Assembly: GCA_016781705.1 (NCBI GenBank)
Contig: JADDPV010000012.1
Coordinates: forward strand, 1-7,026
Direction of reading: 5' to 3'
Length of the DNA: 7,026 nucleotides
Source: Rubrobacter sp.
GTDB taxonomy: Bacteria; Actinomycetota; Rubrobacteria; Rubrobacterales; Rubrobacteraceae
In this document: positions 6,464 to 7,026 of the stretch, in pieces
Layout of the letters: each line of letters starts with the position of its first letter
How positions within the stretch are numbered: position 1 is the first letter of the stretch
Notes under the pieces: model-generated
Databases searched by the model: none
The model's input: the letters and a program-made list of their open reading frames with translations, nothing else
Told to the model about the DNA's origin: nothing
Translations under genes and position numbers: made by a program

Positions 6464-6498
6464 CGATCGTAGGATCCGGTTCCCCGAGGATCGGATCG
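6464..6498. repeat. Imperfect inverted repeat (35 bp)
   Basis: CGATC at 6464-6468 pairs with GATCG at 6494-6498, and GATCC at 6473-6477 pairs with GGATC at 6488-6492, with a small internal loop between the two stems. There is no T run after it on either strand, so it is not a typical terminator. Its role is unknown and it could be chance given the repeated GATC. Confidence 0.35.
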
Positions 6499-6585
6499 TC
6501 TCCTTCGTCCGGTCGAGACGGCAGGCCATGACGCTGGAGGTGAGCACGAGAGTCTCGGAGACCTTGCCGTAGCGGAGCGAGTAGG

Positions 6586-6601
6586 GATAACGGCGGTTAT
6601 C
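6586..6601. repeat. Inverted repeat GATAAC-N4-GTTATC upstream of the integrase
   Basis: Six-base perfect arms separated by GGCG, located 86 bases before the ATG of the tyrosine recombinase remnant. It is relatively AT-rich for this DNA. It could be a protein-binding site, such as a recombinase core-type site or repressor operator; position is the only support. Confidence 0.4.
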
Positions 6602-6686
6602 TTGCCCCCTCTCCCCCGCTCCGCCACAATGCGGCCTCGGCGTGACGACGGACGGGCTTCCGGGGGGTGGAGCGAGGGTGGCAGAC

Positions 6687-7026
6687 ATGGGCGATGCCGT
6701 GAGGGGCGGTCTCAACGAGGACTTCGTCGAGGGGCTCTAACTCGGGGACGCGATCCGCTTCTTTCTCGACGCCAAGCGGGCCGGCGGACGCTCCGAGAGG
6801 ACCCTTCTCGAGTACCGCAAGAAGCTGGACCTCTTCCAGAGGTGGGCCGCGAGGCGCCTCGAAGGAGAAGGGGCGGTGGACGCGCTCGCCTCGTGGGTCG
6901 GACCCGACGAGGTGGAGGGGTACGTGGTCCACATGCGCGGGCGCGGCCTGTCCGACTCCTCCACCAAAAACCACCTGTCCGTCATCCGCAGTTTCTTCGA
7001 CACGCTCTCCAGGAGGCTGGCCCTGC
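6687..7026 (+). pseudogene. Tyrosine recombinase/integrase N-terminal region with in-frame stop, cut by window edge
   Basis: From ATG 6687 (or GTG 6678 in the same frame) there are 17 codons, MGDAVRGGLNEDFVEGL, then TAA at 6738-6740. The same frame then continues open to the right edge as LGDAIRFFLDAKRAGG..., RTLLEYRKKLDLFQRWAA and STKNHLSVIRSFFDTL. This is the SAM-like, core-binding N-terminal domain of phage/Xer-type tyrosine recombinases: a DAIRFFLDAK helix, a TLxxYRKxLxxFxxW motif, and an NHLSVIRSFFDTL helix. No ATG, GTG or TTG follows the TAA until GTG 6876, which would remove nearly half of the domain. The simplest reading is a nonsense mutation in a once intact gene. The catalytic domain lies off the window, so its condition is unknown. 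A sequencing error or an unusual start such as ATC 6753 remain possible. It is transcribed away from the metabolic operon. Confidence 0.72.

Larger units (their letters stand above)
6390..6686. other. Intergenic region between operon promoter and integrase remnant, no recognisable gene
   Basis: Nearly 300 bases between the leftward operon and the rightward recombinase. Open frames exist on both strands but none gives a protein I recognise, has a good ribosome site, or stays open across the region; the plus-strand frame ends at TAG 6570-6572 and more stops follow. The left part (6360-6430) is richer in A and T than its surroundings. Two inverted repeats are listed separately. It may contain decayed gene fragments. 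Confidence 0.5.

Noticed and set aside
6582..6591. TAGGGATAAC resembling the first ten bases of the I-SceI homing endonuclease site
   Set aside because: The rest of the 18-base site does not match, and there is no intron or homing endonuclease gene nearby. Chance similarity.
6364..6627. Minus-strand frame with a protein-like stretch (GGSIVAPADEGQHLVFSG)
   Set aside because: I could not link it to any family; the rest of the frame is low-complexity, it has no ribosome site, and it runs through the operon promoter.
6597..6974. Minus-strand frame of 125 codons near the right edge
   Set aside because: It is the reverse-strand shadow of the recombinase N-terminal domain and shows no family motif of its own.
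1..7026. CRISPR array, tRNA, rRNA or riboswitch
   Set aside because: No regularly spaced repeats, cloverleaf-like sequence, rRNA segment or known riboswitch core was seen on either strand.

Overview
The window is high-GC bacterial DNA. Frequent GTG and TTG starts, AAAGGAG-type ribosome binding sites and heavy use of CGC, GGC and AGG codons suggest an actinobacterium. The style resembles Rubrobacter, but that genus is a guess from style and not shown by any marker gene.

Positions 1-6359 hold one leftward (minus-strand) gene cluster that looks like a single operon. In transcription order it contains: a GntR/FadR-type regulator (5604-6359); a PaaK-like AMP-forming acyl-CoA ligase (4244-5599); a 645-residue HyuA-like subunit (2212-4149); a 39-codon remnant of a short-chain dehydrogenase (2089-2208); a 123-residue zinc-finger protein of the acetone carboxylase gamma type (1681-2052); and a second HyuA-like subunit that runs off the left edge (start 1697). 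The order and sizes of the three carboxylase-like subunits (about 70 kDa HyuA-like, about 14 kDa zinc-finger, large HyuA-like) match the alpha, beta and gamma subunits of acetophenone carboxylase from denitrifying Aromatoleum. A HyuB-like delta subunit would be expected just beyond position 1. The inferred pathway is ATP-dependent carboxylation of a ketone to a 3-oxoacid, then CoA activation by the ligase. The dehydrogenase remnant may be what is left of an enzyme that once made the ketone from a secondary alcohol.

Control appears to be concentrated at 6326-6389. A TTGACA -35 box and a weak -10 box lie just upstream of the regulator. A perfect 19-bp palindrome (6345-6363) with a GTCAGAC core covers the predicted transcription start and the first codons of the longest regulator ORF. 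This suggests autoregulation of the whole operon and raises the possibility that the regulator really starts at GTG 6326.

Positions 6360-6686 contain no gene I can recognise, only two inverted repeats. From 6687 to the right edge, on the plus strand, lies the N-terminal part of a tyrosine recombinase (integrase). It has an in-frame TAA at codon 18 and no good start after it, so it looks like a pseudogene or decayed mobile-element gene beside the operon.
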